Positions 28,365 through 39,344 are shown, counted from the stretch's first letter. The stretch: DNA of 64,000 bases from Clostridium sp. JN-1 (GCF_003718715.1 NZ_CP033465.1:2418001-2482000); one strand, 5' to 3'. Program-made: numbers and translations. The notes: generated by a model not told the origin, from the letters alone.

Positions 28365-28802
28365 TTATCCTATAACTTTAAATGAAGTATTTCCTACTCT
28401 GATTTCATCTCCAACTTTAATGTAAGTTTTTCCGTTTACCTTTGTTCCATTTAATAGTGTACCATTGGTACTATGCAAATCTTCTAATATATAAGTATTA
28501 TTCCTCGCATAAACCCTAGCATGATAACCAGATGCATAAGGATCATCTAATATAAGTAAGTTATTGCTCTTTCTTCCTATACTTACTTCTCCTCTTATCG
28601 GAATAACAGCGCCTTTTCTCAAATTGTTGTTATTCCCTGCATTTACTATTTCAAGTCCAAAAGATCTTCTATTGAGTCTTCTAGACTTCTTGCCGCCATT
28701 TTTTATATCTTTATACATTATAATAATAGCTGTTAAAATTATAATATATACAATAGCAATTATTACAATTTTAAATATCATACTTAAATTACTCAAATCC
28801 AC
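28365..28802 (-). CDS. FHA-domain membrane protein
   Basis: 145 residues from the GTG at 28802 (AGAAGG 8 nt upstream); a GTG at 28811 overlaps the RBS. One N-terminal membrane helix (about 8-30), a basic stretch (KNGGKKSRRLNRRS), then a full FHA fold (about 60-145) with VSIGRKSNNLLILDD, HARVYARNN and LHSTNGTLLNG, which binds phosphothreonine. It leads the FHA-FtsW-PBP operon, so phosphorylation of a partner may control wall synthesis; no Ser/Thr kinase gene is in the window. Confidence 0.9.
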   Translation of the reverse strand: MDLSNLSMIFKIVIIAIVYIIILTAIIIMYKDIKNGGKKSRRLNRRSFGLEIVNAGNNNNLRKGAVIPIRGEVSIGRKSNNLLILDDPYASGYHARVYARNNTYILEDLHSTNGTLLNGTKVNGKTYIKVGDEIRVGNTSFKVIG

Positions 28803-28890
28803 TAAAATCACCTTCTTATACTTTGTTTTCTATATAGCAACAAATAAAAGACTAGCACTAATATAGTATATTTAGCTAGCCTTATATAGA

Positions 28891-31713
28891 TTATAACATC
28901 TTTTTTAAATATTGTCCTGTATAAGAATAGCGATTTTCAACTATTTGCTCGGGGGTTCCAGTGCATATAACAGTTCCTCCTTTTTCTCCTCCTTCAGGGC
29001 CCAGATCAATTATATAATCTGAACACTTTATTACATCTAAATTGTGTTCAATAACAACTGCAGTATTCCCAGCATCAACAATTTTTTGAAGTATGAGTAT
29101 CAACTTATTTACATCATCTACATGTAATCCTGTAGTAGGCTCATCTAAAATATATAAAGTTTTTCCAGTACTTCTTCTAGACAGCTCATAGGCAAGCTTT
29201 ATCCTTTGAGCTTCGCCGCCGGACAACTGCGTAGATGGCTGTCCTAGTTTTATGTATCCTAGTCCTACATCCATGAGTGTTTGAAGTTTGTTCTTTATTC
29301 TAGGGATATTTTCAAAAAACTTCAATGCCTCTTCTACTGTCATATTTAAAATATCACTAATATTTTTATTCTTATATTTTACTTCAAGGGTTTCTCTATT
29401 GTATCTCTTTCCCTTACAAACTTCACAAGGCACATATACATCAGATAAAAACTGCATTTCAATTTTGATGATTCCATCGCCTTTACATGCCTCACATCTT
29501 CCACCTTTTACATTGAAGCTAAATCTTCCTGGTTTGTATCCCCGCATCTTAGACTCTGACGTACTAGCAAAAACTTCTCTTATTATATCAAATACACCTG
29601 TATAAGTTGCAGGATTTGATCTTGGAGTTCTGCCTATTGGACTTTGATCTATATTTATAATCTTATCAATATTTTGAGTTCCTATAATATCCTTACATAT
29701 TCCAGGATTACTTTTTGAACCATTGATTTTCTTATTCAATCCCTTATAGAGTATCTCATTTACAAGTGTGCTCTTTCCAGACCCTGACACTCCAGTAACA
29801 CAAACAAATAAACCAAGGGGAAACTCTACATCTATATTCTTTAAGTTATTTTGCCCTGCGCCTTTTACAACTATGCTCTTTCCATTTCCACTTCTTCTTA
29901 CTTTAGGTACATATATTTTCTTTTTACCGCTTAAATATTGACCTGTTATAGACATTTCATTTTTAATTATATCTTGAAGAGTACCTTTTGCTACTACTTC
30001 TCCGCCGTGCTCTCCTGCTCCAGGACCTATATCAACAATAAAATCTGCTTTCCTTATTGTATCTTCATCATGTTCAACAACTATAAGAGTATTACCAAGG
30101 TCTTTTAAATGTTCCAGTGCATCTATCAATTTATCATTGTCCCTTTGATGAAGTCCTATACTTGGTTCATCAAGTATATATAATACCCCAACTAACCCAG
30201 AACCTATCTGCGTTGCAAGTCTTATTCTCTGTGACTCGCCGCCAGATAAAGTCCCTGCTGTTCTTGCCAGTGTCAAATAATCAAGTCCAACATTTATTAA
30301 AAAGTTCAGCCTATTTTCTATTTCTTTAAGTATTTGATCACTTATAATCTTGTCTTTTTCGGATAACTCAAGATTTTTCAAAAAGTTAAGTTCATCTTTT
30401 ATTGGCATTTTGCAAAATTCAAATATATTTTTTCCACCTACAGTTATTGCCAAAGCTTCTGGTTTTAATCTTGCACCATTACATTTAGGACATGGATTAT
30501 CACTCATATAATTTTCAATTTCCCTTTTTATATAATCTGAATTAGTTTCCATGTATCTTCTCTTGAGATTATTTATTATGCCGTCAAATGAATGGTTAAA
30601 TTCCATAACCTTTCCTTCTTTTGAATATGTAACTCTAATCTTATCACCATTGAGTCCGTAAAATAATATATCTAATATACTCCTGTCAAGCTTTTTTATA
30701 GGCGCTGTTAATTTAAATTTATACTTTTTTGCAAGAGCCTTAAGTACACTAAAAGTCCATGAATCTTCCTTTAAGCTCCCGCTTCCAAGAGGCATAAATG
30801 CTCCTTCAACTATGCTTTTGCTCTTATCTGGAACTACCAGATCTTCATCTATTTCCATAAGAGTACCTAATCCATCACAAGTATCACATTTTCCATAAGG
30901 AGCATTAAACGAAAATAACCTCGGTGCAATTTCATCTATGCTTATACCGCAGTCAGGGCATGCAAACTTTTCACTAAAAAGTATGTCTTCTCCACCTATG
31001 ACATTTATAATTACAATACCCTCAGATAGTTTTAAACTTGCTTCAATAGAATCAGATAATCTGCTCCTTATGTCACCTTTAACTATCAACCTGTCTATTA
31101 CCACTTCTATTGTATGCCTTATATTTTTTTCTAATTTCACTTCATCTTCTTCTAAGTCAAATATTTTGCCATCTATTCTTGCTCTTATATATCCATTTTT
31201 TATTATACGCTCAATAACCTTAACATGTTGTCCCTTTTTTCCCTTTATAATTGGAGATAATACTTGTATCTTAGTTCTTTCCGGCATCTCCATAATTTTA
31301 TCGACCATTTGATCTACAGTTTGTTGTTTTATCTCTTTACCGCATTTAGGACAGTGTGGAATACCAACTTTAGCATATAAAAGTCTTAAATAATCATATA
31401 TTTCAGTAACAGTCCCAACTGTAGAACGCGGATTTCTACTGGTTGTCTTTTGATCTATTGATATAGCTGGAGACAAACCTTCTATGTATTCTACATCCGG
31501 CTTATTCATTTGGCCTAAAAATTGCCTTGCATAAGCTGATAGTGACTCAACATATCTTCTCTGTCCTTCAGCATATAGAGTATCAAAGGCAAGAGATGAT
31601 TTTCCAGAACCTGAAAGCCCAGTAAACACAATTAACTCATTCCTTGGTATTTCAAGGTCTATATTCTTTAAGTTGTTAACTTTAGCACCCTTTATTACTA
31701 TTTTATCCCTCAT
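28891..31713 (-). CDS. uvrA: Excinuclease ABC subunit A
   Basis: 940 residues from the ATG at 31713 (GAGGTG 11 nt upstream); a GTG at 31725 would overlap the RBS. Two ABC ATPase modules: [14 protein letters not shown] and [14 protein letters not shown] as Walker [13 protein letters not shown] and [12 protein letters not shown] as signatures. Zinc-binding pairs include [16 protein letters not shown] and CEACKGDG...CEVCKGKR. UvrA finds DNA damage and loads UvrB. The stop codon of uvrB lies 90 bp upstream, but uvrA has its own promoter carrying a LexA-type operator. Confidence 0.97.
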   Translation of the reverse strand: MRDKIVIKGAKVNNLKNIDLEIPRNELIVFTGLSGSGKSSLAFDTLYAEGQRRYVESLSAYARQFLGQMNKPDVEYIEGLSPAISIDQKTTSRNPRSTVGTVTEIYDYLRLLYAKVGIPHCPKCGKEIKQQTVDQMVDKIMEMPERTKIQVLSPIIKGKKGQHVKVIERIIKNGYIRARIDGKIFDLEEDEVKLEKNIRHTIEVVIDRLIVKGDIRSRLSDSIEASLKLSEGIVIINVIGGEDILFSEKFACPDCGISIDEIAPRLFSFNAPYGKCDTCDGLGTLMEIDEDLVVPDKSKSIVEGAFMPLGSGSLKEDSWTFSVLKALAKKYKFKLTAPIKKLDRSILDILFYGLNGDKIRVTYSKEGKVMEFNHSFDGIINNLKRRYMETNSDYIKREIENYMSDNPCPKCNGARLKPEALAITVGGKNIFEFCKMPIKDELNFLKNLELSEKDKIISDQILKEIENRLNFLINVGLDYLTLARTAGTLSGGESQRIRLATQIGSGLVGVLYILDEPSIGLHQRDNDKLIDALEHLKDLGNTLIVVEHDEDTIRKADFIVDIGPGAGEHGGEVVAKGTLQDIIKNEMSITGQYLSGKKKIYVPKVRRSGNGKSIVVKGAGQNNLKNIDVEFPLGLFVCVTGVSGSGKSTLVNEILYKGLNKKINGSKSNPGICKDIIGTQNIDKIINIDQSPIGRTPRSNPATYTGVFDIIREVFASTSESKMRGYKPGRFSFNVKGGRCEACKGDGIIKIEMQFLSDVYVPCEVCKGKRYNRETLEVKYKNKNISDILNMTVEEALKFFENIPRIKNKLQTLMDVGLGYIKLGQPSTQLSGGEAQRIKLAYELSRRSTGKTLYILDEPTTGLHVDDVNKLILILQKIVDAGNTAVVIEHNLDVIKCSDYIIDLGPEGGEKGGTVICTGTPEQIVENRYSYTGQYLKKML

Positions 31714-31765
31714 ATTCGTTAACACACCTCATCATAAATATTAAATTTATTAGTTTTCTTCTTAT

Positions 31766-31794
31766 ATTATATAGGAACGTCTGTTCCTTGTAAA
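31766..31794 (-). promoter_or_regulatory. uvrA promoter with LexA (DinR-type) box in the spacer
   Basis: Minus strand: -35 TTTACA (31794-31789), exactly 17 bases, -10 TATAAT (31771-31766). The spacer contains GGAACAGACGTTCC (31787-31774), a match to the GAAC-N4-GTTC core of Gram-positive LexA sites. Bound LexA would block RNA polymerase, making uvrA SOS-inducible. Confidence 0.8.
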
Positions 31795-31802
31795 AGATTT
31801 TT

Positions 31803-33791
31803 TTATTCAGCTTTCTTTTGTTTTTTGAGTTTAAATATAATATTCCTGAGTTCAGCAGCCCTTTCAAACTGAAGCTCCTTTGCACACTGTTTCATTTCTT
31901 TTTCATATTTTTTAATGAGTGAATCTATATTTTCATTGTTTGCCTTTATTGCATCTTCCAATGTCTCATATTCTTCTTTTTCTTCCACAACCTTAGTTGC
32001 CTCAATTATATCCCTAATTTCTTTAGTTATTGTTGTAGGCGTAATACCATTCTTCTTATTATATTCCATTTGAATCTTTCTTCTTCTATTAGTCTCAGTT
32101 ATTGCCTTATTCATAGACTTAGTAATAACATCGCCGTACATTATAACTTTACTATTTGCATTTCTTGCAGCCCTTCCTATTGTCTGTATAAGTGACCTCT
32201 CAGATCTTAAAAATCCCTCTTTATCTGCATCAAGTATTGCAACAAGGGCAACTTCAGGAATATCAAGTCCTTCTCTTAATAAGTTTATACCTATTAATAC
32301 ATCAACTTCTCCTCTTCTAAGTTCGTTTATAATTTTCATTCTCTCTATTGTGTCTATATCTGAATGCAAATATGCTGCTTTTACATCAAGTCCTTTAAGA
32401 TATTGGGTTAAGTCTTCTGCCATCTTTTTAGTTAAGGTAGTAACCAAAGTTCTATATCCTTTTTTAGTTGTTTCCTTTATATTTGCATACAAATCATCTA
32501 CTTGACCTTTTATAGGTTTTACTATAATTTCAGGATCTAACAATCCAGTAGGTCTTATTATTTGCTCTGCTATATTTGTTGAATTTTTAAGCTCATATTC
32601 AGCAGGAGTTGCACTAACAAAAACAACCTGATTTAACTTCTTTTCAAATTCACTGAACTTTAAAGGTCTGTTATCAAATGCCGATGGAAGTCTAAAACCA
32701 TAATCAACAAGTGACTGCTTCCTTGACTTATCACCTGCATACATAGCTTTTACTTGAGGCATAGTTACATGACTTTCGTCTATAAATAGAAGGTAATCAT
32801 CTGGGAAATAATCAATAAGCGTTTGAGGAGGGCTTCCCTTTGCTCTTCCATCTAATATTCTAGAGTAATTTTCTATTCCACTGCAGTAGCCAACTTCCCT
32901 CATCATCTCTATATCAAAGTTAGTTCTCTGCTTCAGCCTCTGTGCCTCCAAAAGTTTATCATCGGATATCAATGTCTTTAATCTTTCCTCAAGTTCTTCT
33001 TCTATACGTTCTATAGCTGCTTCAAGTTTATCCCTTGACGTAACAAAGTGAGAAGCTGGGAATATATGTACATGACTGCGCTTTCCTGTAATCTTACCAG
33101 TTAGTACGTCAAATTCTCTTATTTTATCTATTTCATCTCCAAAGAATTCTATCCTAACAGCTTTATTAGTAGAAGATGCAGGAAAAATATCTAGAACATC
33201 ACCTTTTACTCTAAAAGTACCTCTTATAAAATTTATCTCGTTTCTCTCATATTGAATTTCAACTAACTTTTTTATTATCTCATCTCTGTCTTTTACCATA
33301 CCTTCTCTAAGTGAAATTGTAAGTTTACTGTATTCTTCAGGATTACCAAGTCCATATATACAAGATACTGAAGCTACAACGATGACATCTCTTCTTTCAA
33401 ATAGAGCACATGTAGCTGAATGTCTTAACTTATCTATTTCATCATTTATAGAAGCATCCTTTTCTATATACGTATCAGTTTGAGGAACATATGCCTCAGG
33501 TTGATAATAATCATAGTAAGACACAAAATATTCTACACAATTTTCAGGAAAAAATTCTCTAAATTCAGAACACAACTGAGCTGCTAAAGTTTTATTATGT
33601 GCAAGTACCAAGGTTGGTTTTTTTACTCTTTCTATGATATTTGCCATTGTAAATGTTTTTCCCGAACCTGTAACTCCTAAAAGTGTTTGAAATTTATCCT
33701 TTTTATTAACTATTCCGTCTGCTATACTATCTATAGCCTGTGGTTGATCACCCTTTGGTTTAAATTTAGAGTGTATTTTAAAATCACCCAT
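31803..33791 (-). CDS. uvrB: Excinuclease ABC subunit B
   Basis: 662 residues. Walker A is [13 protein letters not shown]; the DNA-clamping beta-hairpin is in [20 protein letters not shown]; helicase motifs include [24 protein letters not shown] and [20 protein letters not shown], and the C-terminal UVR domain ([17 protein letters not shown]) binds UvrC. It verifies damage and recruits UvrC. The gene follows the PDZ protein with only 2 bp between, so it is transcribed with the ctpA/PDZ group; I found no LexA box directly before it. Confidence 0.97.
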   Translation of the reverse strand: MGDFKIHSKFKPKGDQPQAIDSIADGIVNKKDKFQTLLGVTGSGKTFTMANIIERVKKPTLVLAHNKTLAAQLCSEFREFFPENCVEYFVSYYDYYQPEAYVPQTDTYIEKDASINDEIDKLRHSATCALFERRDVIVVASVSCIYGLGNPEEYSKLTISLREGMVKDRDEIIKKLVEIQYERNEINFIRGTFRVKGDVLDIFPASSTNKAVRIEFFGDEIDKIREFDVLTGKITGKRSHVHIFPASHFVTSRDKLEAAIERIEEELEERLKTLISDDKLLEAQRLKQRTNFDIEMMREVGYCSGIENYSRILDGRAKGSPPQTLIDYFPDDYLLFIDESHVTMPQVKAMYAGDKSRKQSLVDYGFRLPSAFDNRPLKFSEFEKKLNQVVFVSATPAEYELKNSTNIAEQIIRPTGLLDPEIIVKPIKGQVDDLYANIKETTKKGYRTLVTTLTKKMAEDLTQYLKGLDVKAAYLHSDIDTIERMKIINELRRGEVDVLIGINLLREGLDIPEVALVAILDADKEGFLRSERSLIQTIGRAARNANSKVIMYGDVITKSMNKAITETNRRRKIQMEYNKKNGITPTTITKEIRDIIEATKVVEEKEEYETLEDAIKANNENIDSLIKKYEKEMKQCAKELQFERAAELRNIIFKLKKQKKAE

Positions 33792-33793
33792 AG

Positions 33794-35101
33794 TTATTTA
33801 TCATCATCCCCATCTTTTTTATTTTTAATCTTTTCTAATATGCTGTCAAACTTAGACTCTCCTACTTTAACTATAGTGCTGTCCTTTGGAACAGTCCTAG
33901 GTACAAACACTATACCAAGTCTTTTCCCGGAATTCATTCTATTATAAGTTAAATCTTCAATTTTTCCTGTTACCCTTTTAACTTTAAGCCATATGAAACT
34001 CGATGTTTCTCTTATATCCTCCAGTGCTTTCTTTTCATCTTCTATTCTCTTATTGTTTATCTCAATTAATAAGTCACCGCTTTTTATACCCATTTCATTT
34101 GCAGGAGAGTTAGGTGCTACTTCAAGTACCATTATTCCATCTTCTCCACTTATATACTTTGGTTTGCCGCTTGCTTCCAAGTACCTTTGAAACATGATCA
34201 TTGCTTCATGGGCAATAGGCGCAAATACTAAAACTAAAACTTTAAAGTATGAATTTAAGACTGCTAACTGTGCAAGTCCAAATAGCATTAAACTATATAA
34301 TATAGTAAGTCCGCCTGATATTGCAGACTTTTGCTTCTTGTCTCTAGTAAAGGTTATACTATTATAACCCATAACACCATAAAACGGCATTAATGAAATT
34401 ACTGCACTTTTTAAAACGTCAGTGGGAATTGATCCTTTTAAGATCGGCCACCAGCCCGGCATAGGCATCTGCGATGTTGAACTCAAAGTATTTGGATCTA
34501 CATTATGTAACATAAAAAATATTGCTATTGGAACAACCCAATATCTCTGGAGGGCAAATCCACCTATTATTTTACCATCTCTACTTGTAAATACTGGTAT
34601 ATAGCCTGTCTTTCCATCTATGGATATTAAAATTCCTTCTACAAAATGAAGTACAGCAACCATACTCATTAAAGCTGGTATATCTATGTTCAAAAAGTTT
34701 ACAGCTGGATTTTTAGTTACATATGCTATGTATGCAAAAATCATACTTAAAATTCCAAGGAAAGATGCTGAATATGAAAAACATATAAACCTAGGATTAA
34801 AAAACATAAAAACTATAGATATCAAAAATATTAAATCAACAGATGAATTTTGATCAAATATTATTCCAAAATAAGACATTATGGCACTAGCCAAAGCTCC
34901 AGCAAATATGCCTATGACAATTTGTGATATAGTAAGTTCTAATGGAGAATTTATTGGTGTTCCAATTATCATCTTTTGCATAATAGTAGTTTTTTTGTTT
35001 TTTTCATAAAGAAATAATCCAAGTATTACTAAGATGATAACATAGTATGGTTCTGTGAGTGCAAAAGCTACTGCCTTTAATGTATATATCAAAATTTTCA
35101 T
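33794..35101 (-). CDS. Polytopic membrane protein with C-terminal PDZ domain
   Basis: 435 residues from the ATG at 35101, chosen for the AGGGG 9 nt upstream; a frame to 35131 has no RBS. Roughly eight to ten hydrophobic helices (about 5-300), then a PDZ domain (about 310-390; [26 protein letters not shown] written in two parts: [12 protein letters not shown] and [11 protein letters not shown]). The layout resembles MinJ-type division proteins of bacilli, but identity is not proven. It lies between ctpA and uvrB, near ftsEX, suggesting a link to division or envelope proteolysis. Confidence 0.75.
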   Translation of the reverse strand: MKILIYTLKAVAFALTEPYYVIILVILGLFLYEKNKKTTIMQKMIIGTPINSPLELTISQIVIGIFAGALASAIMSYFGIIFDQNSSVDLIFLISIVFMFFNPRFICFSYSASFLGILSMIFAYIAYVTKNPAVNFLNIDIPALMSMVAVLHFVEGILISIDGKTGYIPVFTSRDGKIIGGFALQRYWVVPIAIFFMLHNVDPNTLSSTSQMPMPGWWPILKGSIPTDVLKSAVISLMPFYGVMGYNSITFTRDKKQKSAISGGLTILYSLMLFGLAQLAVLNSYFKVLVLVFAPIAHEAMIMFQRYLEASGKPKYISGEDGIMVLEVAPNSPANEMGIKSGDLLIEINNKRIEDEKKALEDIRETSSFIWLKVKRVTGKIEDLTYNRMNSGKRLGIVFVPRTVPKDSTIVKVGESKFDSILEKIKNKKDGDDDK

Positions 35102-35183
35102 TAAAATTATTTCCCCTCTCCTTAAAGTCAAAATTAATCTACAATAAAATGTAAGCCTTACTTCTTATGGATATTAAAATGAA

Positions 35184-35209
35184 GTTAGACAGAAAAATAT
35201 CTGTCTAAC
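35184..35209 (-). terminator. Hairpin after ctpA
   Basis: GTTAGACAGA (35184-35193) pairs with TCTGTCTAAC (35200-35209). It lies 15 bp after the ctpA stop on the minus strand; the trailing T tract is short, so termination may be partial, leaving read-through to the PDZ gene. Confidence 0.5.
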
Positions 35210-35223
35210 AAAAATAGTCAATG

Positions 35224-36393
35224 TTATTTAATTTTACTTTTAGCTATTTCTAGTGCCTTGTTAAATTGAGGATCCTCACTTCTATTGTATTGTTTTTTCA
35301 TAAGCTCCTCTGGATATTTTACATTTACATCTGGTTTTATTCCAGTATGATTTATATTTACTCCATTAGGAGTATAGTATTTTGAAATTGTAACTTTTAA
35401 TGCAGTTCCTTCACCAGTATTTAATACAGTTTGAACTACTCCTTTTCCAAAAGTCTTTTCTCCAACTAAAGTAGCAAGTTTATAATCCTTCATAGCTCCA
35501 GAGAATATTTCAGATGCACTTGCAGTTCCTTCATTTGTAAGTATTGTAACAGGCATTCCTACTGCAGTTCCTCCAGCTGACTTATATTTCTTACTGCTTT
35601 TATATTTGTCTACAGTTGAAACTATTACCTTATCTTTAGGTACAAAATTTGAAACCATATCTACACATTCATTTAATAATCCTCCAGGATTTCCTCTTAA
35701 GTCAATTATTAATGATTTCATTCCCTTATCCTGAAGCTTTTTCAAATTACTCTTAAAACTGTCAGCTGTATGTTCATCAAACATGGAAACTTGTATGTAT
35801 CCAACTTTGTCATCTATCATTTCACCCTTTACTGTAACCATACTTATCTTAGATCTCTTTAACTTTACATCAAAAGTTCCTTTGCCCTGCCTATATAAAG
35901 TTAAAGTAACTTCTGTATTTTCTGGTCCCTTCATACTAGTAGCTGCTTTATCTAAATCTTTTCCGCTTACAGCCTTACCATTTACCTTTTGAATCTCATC
36001 TTTAGGTAAAATTCCAGCCTTCTTAGCTGGTGAATTGTCAAGAATATCTGCTGCTATAACTTTATCTCCACTTGCCTGAACTACAATTCCTACTCCACTA
36101 TAGTTTCCTTCAGTTTGCGTATTAAATTCATCATATTCTTTTTTGTTCATAAATACAGTATAAGGATCATTTAATGCTGATGTCATTCCTTTGATTGCTC
36201 CTTCAACTAAATCAGAATCATTAATTGGTCCGTCATAATATTTATAAAGTGCACTTCTAACTTCAAATAATTTTTGAAACTTATCAATTCCATAATTACT
36301 TTTTATGTAAGCTCCGGTTCCAAACATAGTCACAATATTTGTAACAATTATTATAACTACAGTCGATAGTATCCACTTTTTTTTAGTACTCAT
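35224..36393 (-). CDS. ctpA: Carboxy-terminal processing protease, S41 family
   Basis: 389 residues with one N-terminal membrane anchor (about 8-28) and an external protease. A PDZ domain (about 95-175; GVGIVVQASGDKV, SPAKKAGILPKDEIQKV) precedes the S41 core: DLRGNPGGLLNECVDM, the catalytic serine in NEGTASASEIFSG and the lysine in GEKTFGKGVVQTV. Such proteases trim extracytoplasmic proteins, including division, wall and sporulation signalling factors. It lies downstream of ftsEX on the same strand, separated by the strong palindrome at 36512. Confidence 0.94.
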   Translation of the reverse strand: MSTKKKWILSTVVIIIVTNIVTMFGTGAYIKSNYGIDKFQKLFEVRSALYKYYDGPINDSDLVEGAIKGMTSALNDPYTVFMNKKEYDEFNTQTEGNYSGVGIVVQASGDKVIAADILDNSPAKKAGILPKDEIQKVNGKAVSGKDLDKAATSMKGPENTEVTLTLYRQGKGTFDVKLKRSKISMVTVKGEMIDDKVGYIQVSMFDEHTADSFKSNLKKLQDKGMKSLIIDLRGNPGGLLNECVDMVSNFVPKDKVIVSTVDKYKSSKKYKSAGGTAVGMPVTILTNEGTASASEIFSGAMKDYKLATLVGEKTFGKGVVQTVLNTGEGTALKVTISKYYTPNGVNINHTGIKPDVNVKYPEELMKKQYNRSEDPQFNKALEIAKSKIK

Positions 36394-36511
36394 TTTTACA
36401 CCTCTTCGCTTTTAACCTTCTACTGTATATTATTTATTTAAATCTTAAATAATTATAACATTAAAAAAAATATTTTTGTAAATCATAGTTTAAATTCACA
36501 AAATAATGTGC

Positions 36512-36593
36512 TACCCCAGGGGTGTAAATATTGGAAAAAGTGGAACGTAACTAGTTACGTTCCACCTTTTCCAATATTTACACCCCTGGGGTA
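36512..36593. repeat. 82-bp near-perfect palindrome after ftsX
   Basis: From T36512 to A36593 the two halves are reverse complements apart from one mismatch: ACCCCAGGGGTGTAAATATT (from 36513) pairs with AATATTTACACCCCTGGGGT (ending 36592), and the centre is AACTAGTT with practically no loop. It begins 8 bp after the ftsX stop (minus strand) and precedes an AT-rich region before ctpA. It would make a 40-bp RNA stem, far longer than a usual terminator, and on DNA could extrude a cruciform. Confidence 0.85.
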
Positions 36594-36600
36594 ATAATTT

Positions 36601-37491
36601 TTACACTGCAAGGAACTTTCTCATTGATACAATACTTCCAATTGACCCAATAATAGCACCTACAACAACGAATAACAATAGCATAACAGTTATTACACAA
36701 GCTGGGCTTATCAAGTTCATTATTATAAGTCCAGAAGCAACCTTAGTGTAAATTAATCTATACAGATAAAAAAGTACTACATCTGAAACTATTCCACCTG
36801 CTATTCCTATAATTATACCCTCTATTATAAAAGGCCATCTTATAAACCAATCTGTAGCTCCTATGTATTTCATTATACCTATTTCTCTTCTTCTTGAATA
36901 AACTGTAAGTCTTATAGTATTTCCTATTAAGAATAGTGAAATACCAGCTAAAATTATAAATACGATACTTCCTATCCATTTTACAGTCTTGATTATTGAT
37001 ATAAGTTTATCAACTATCTCTCTTCCATCTTTAATGCTCTCTATTCCACCCATTCCATCTATTCTTTTTACTACTTCTGAAACTGCTTCAGGCGTTTTAA
37101 CCTTAACTATATAAGAATTAGGCATAGGATTGTCCTTATCTAACCCTTCAACCAGCCCTTTATTTTGTTTTCCAAGCTGATCTTTGAATTTCTGCATTGC
37201 CTCGGCTTTACTTTCATACTTTACCTCAACTACTCCATTTACTGACTTTATCTTATCCTCTAAATCTTTCTGCTGAGTCATAGTTATATTATCCTTTAGA
37301 AATATCTTTACCTCAACCTTAGATTCAACTTGTAATATTCCCTGCTTTACATTTAATACTGCAAGCAAAAATATTCCAAGCATAAGGAGAGTTGCTGCAA
37401 CTGTTGCTGCAGATGCAATACTTATAGTTTTATTTCTCTTCAAACTTTTTAATGCTTCAGATACAAAAAATTTAAATGTACTAATCCTCAT
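36601..37491 (-). CDS. ftsX: Cell-division ABC transporter permease FtsX
   Basis: 296 residues from the ATG at 37491 (AAGGAGG 11 nt upstream); a GTG at 37503 overlaps the RBS. Four membrane helices: one near 22-45, then three in the C-terminal half (about 170-295), with the extracellular loop between helix 1 and 2 (VEVKIFLKDNITM...). RRREIGIMKYIGATDWFIRWPF is typical of FtsX (split RRREIGIMKY and GATDWFIRWPF). With FtsE it transmits signals to peptidoglycan hydrolases. It overlaps the ftsE stop by 11 bp. Confidence 0.95.
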   Translation of the reverse strand: MRISTFKFFVSEALKSLKRNKTISIASAATVAATLLMLGIFLLAVLNVKQGILQVESKVEVKIFLKDNITMTQQKDLEDKIKSVNGVVEVKYESKAEAMQKFKDQLGKQNKGLVEGLDKDNPMPNSYIVKVKTPEAVSEVVKRIDGMGGIESIKDGREIVDKLISIIKTVKWIGSIVFIILAGISLFLIGNTIRLTVYSRRREIGIMKYIGATDWFIRWPFIIEGIIIGIAGGIVSDVVLFYLYRLIYTKVASGLIIMNLISPACVITVMLLLFVVVGAIIGSIGSIVSMRKFLAV

Positions 37492-38167
37492 ATCCGTAAA
37501 CACCTCCTTGTTCGTCTCTTATAATAACTCCTTTTTCCAATGCTATTACCCTTTTTCTCATCATATCGACAATTTCTTTGGCATGTGTAGCCATAACAAC
37601 TGTTGTTCCTGCCTTATTTATATCATTCATCGTTTCGACTATTCCCATAGCTGTTTCAGGATCTAAATTACCAGTAGGCTCATCTGCAATTAATATAGAA
37701 GGATTATTTACAATAGCCCTAGCAAGTGAAACCCTCTGCTGTTCTCCTCCAGATAGCTCATTTGGAAAAGCTTTATATTTATTTGCTAGACCAACAAGTG
37801 ATAAAACTACTGGAACCTTTTTTCTTATTTCCTTTACAGGAGCTTGTACTACTCTCATTGCAAAAGCTACATTTTCATAAACATTTAATGTAGAAATTAA
37901 TCTAAAATCTTGAAAAACAACTCCTAGTTTTCTTCTGTAATATGGTACTTCTTTTCTATTTAAATTTGTTATATCCATATTATTAACTATCAATTGTCCG
38001 CTAGTTGGTTGAATCTCCTTTAAAAGTACTTTAACAAAACTAGATTTACCAGCTCCACTTGGTCCAACTAAAAATACAAATTCGCCCTGCTTTATTTCCA
38101 AATTCAAATTAGACAATGCAAATATGTTGTTATTGTAAATCTTACTTACATTCTTAAATTGTATCAT
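37481..38167 (-). CDS. ftsE: Cell-division ATP-binding protein FtsE
   Basis: 228 residues. Walker A GPSGAGKSSFVKVLL, signature LSGGEQQRVSLARAI, Walker B ILIADEPTGNLDPE and the H-loop ATHAKEIVD. It forms an ABC complex with FtsX at the division site. It is the first gene of ftsE-ftsX with translational coupling. Confidence 0.96.
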   Translation of the reverse strand: MIQFKNVSKIYNNNIFALSNLNLEIKQGEFVFLVGPSGAGKSSFVKVLLKEIQPTSGQLIVNNMDITNLNRKEVPYYRRKLGVVFQDFRLISTLNVYENVAFAMRVVQAPVKEIRKKVPVVLSLVGLANKYKAFPNELSGGEQQRVSLARAIVNNPSILIADEPTGNLDPETAMGIVETMNDINKAGTTVVMATHAKEIVDMMRKRVIALEKGVIIRDEQGGVYGYED

Positions 38168-38190
38168 CCAAACCTCTCCTTATATAATAT

Positions 38191-38218
38191 AAAAACAGAC
38201 TGTTTTTTTTAACAGTCT
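38191..38218 (-). terminator. Small hairpin ahead of ftsE, terminator-like
   Basis: AGACTGTT (38197-38204) pairs with AACAGTCT (38211-38218); on the minus strand it is followed by GTTTTTATAT. It could stop minus-strand read-through from the transketolase genes before ftsE. Confidence 0.5.
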
Positions 38219-38311
38219 TATAGATATTATAACATAGTAAGAGATTAAATTAACCCTTAATGTATTAATTTATTATTAATAAAAAGCAGCACATATGTCA
38301 TATTATACAGT

Positions 38312-38375
38312 TATAAATAAAAGTAGGATGAACTTCCATTGTAACTTCTGGAATTACACCCTACTTTTATTTATA
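38312..38375 (-). terminator. Terminator of the transketolase operon
   Basis: ATAAATAAAAGTAGG (from about 38313) pairs with CCTACTTTTATTTAT (ending about 38374), with AACTTCCA/TGGAATT pairing inside. It lies 25 bp after the transketolase C-terminal gene on the minus strand. Confidence 0.65.
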
Positions 38376-38399
38376 ATTTATAATTTACAGCTCATAGTT

Positions 38400-39344
38400 T
38401 TATTTTTTTAATGTCAATACCTTTTTTACAGCATTAACTATGTCTTTAGCAGTTAAACCATACTTTTCTAAAAGTTCTGCTGGTTTTCCACTTTCTCCAA
38501 ATGTATCTTTTATTCCTACTCTTACTACTGGAGTTGGAATGTTTTCACTTAGAACTTCACATACAGCTGAACCCAGTCCGCCTATTATATTATGCTCTTC
38601 TGCAGTTACTACAGCGTGAGTTTCATGAGCTGAACTTATAATTGCTTCTTTATCTATAGGTTTTATAGTATGTATATTTACAACCTTAGCATTTATACCT
38701 TCTTGAGCTAGTATATCATGTGCTTGAAGTGCAGCATCTACCATTATTCCTGTTGCAAAAATTACAGCATCTTTTCCTTCTTTTAAAGTTACTGCCCTGC
38801 CAATTTTGAAATCATAGTTAGGATTGTCATTTATAACAGGTACTCCTGATCTTCCAAGCCTTACATAACAAGGACCATTAAATTCTGCTGCAGCTTTAAT
38901 TGCCTTTTCAGTTTCAACAGCATCACTAGGACAAATTACTGTCATATTTGGAATACTTCTCATAAGTGATATATCCTCTACTGATTGATGTGACGCTCCA
39001 TCTTCTCCTACAGTTAATCCTGCATGAGTTGCACATACTTTTACATTTAACTTAGGATAGCAAATTGAATTTCTTATTTGTTCAAAAGCCCTTCCTGTTG
39101 CAAATATAGCAAATGTACTTGCAAATACTATCTTATCACATGTTGATATACCTGCAGCTACTGTCATCATATTAGCCTCTGCTATTCCCATATCGATAAA
39201 TCTTTCAGGACAAACTTTTTTAAATTCTGCAGTCTTAGTAGATTTTGATAAATCTGCATCTAATACAACAATTTTTTTATTTTTTTGACCTATTTCAGCA
39301 AGAGTTTTTCCATAAGCTTCTCTTGTAGCTATCTTCTTACTCAC
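38400..39344 (-). CDS. Transketolase, C-terminal subunit
   Basis: 314 residues, equal to the pyrimidine-binding and C-terminal domains of transketolase. DADLSKSTKTAEF, RFIDMGIAEANMMTVAAGI (the catalytic glutamate region), HAGLTVGEDGASHQSVEDI and AEEHNIIGGLGSAV are typical. Together with the upstream subunit it makes the two-gene form of the enzyme, which moves two-carbon units between sugar phosphates. Its start overlaps the stop of the N-terminal subunit gene. Confidence 0.95.
   Translation of the reverse strand: MSKKIATREAYGKTLAEIGQKNKKIVVLDADLSKSTKTAEFKKVCPERFIDMGIAEANMMTVAAGISTCDKIVFASTFAIFATGRAFEQIRNSICYPKLNVKVCATHAGLTVGEDGASHQSVEDISLMRSIPNMTVICPSDAVETEKAIKAAAEFNGPCYVRLGRSGVPVINDNPNYDFKIGRAVTLKEGKDAVIFATGIMVDAALQAHDILAQEGINAKVVNIHTIKPIDKEAIISSAHETHAVVTAEEHNIIGGLGSAVCEVLSENIPTPVVRVGIKDTFGESGKPAELLEKYGLTAKDIVNAVKKVLTLKK

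Noticed and set aside
31703-31885. 60-codon minus-strand ORF across the uvrA promoter
   Set aside because: Frame-shifted overlap of the uvrB 3' end and promoter; no RBS.
36513-36592. Palindrome as an integron attC site or phage att site
   Set aside because: No integrase nearby, and attC sites carry bulges and conserved ends not seen here.
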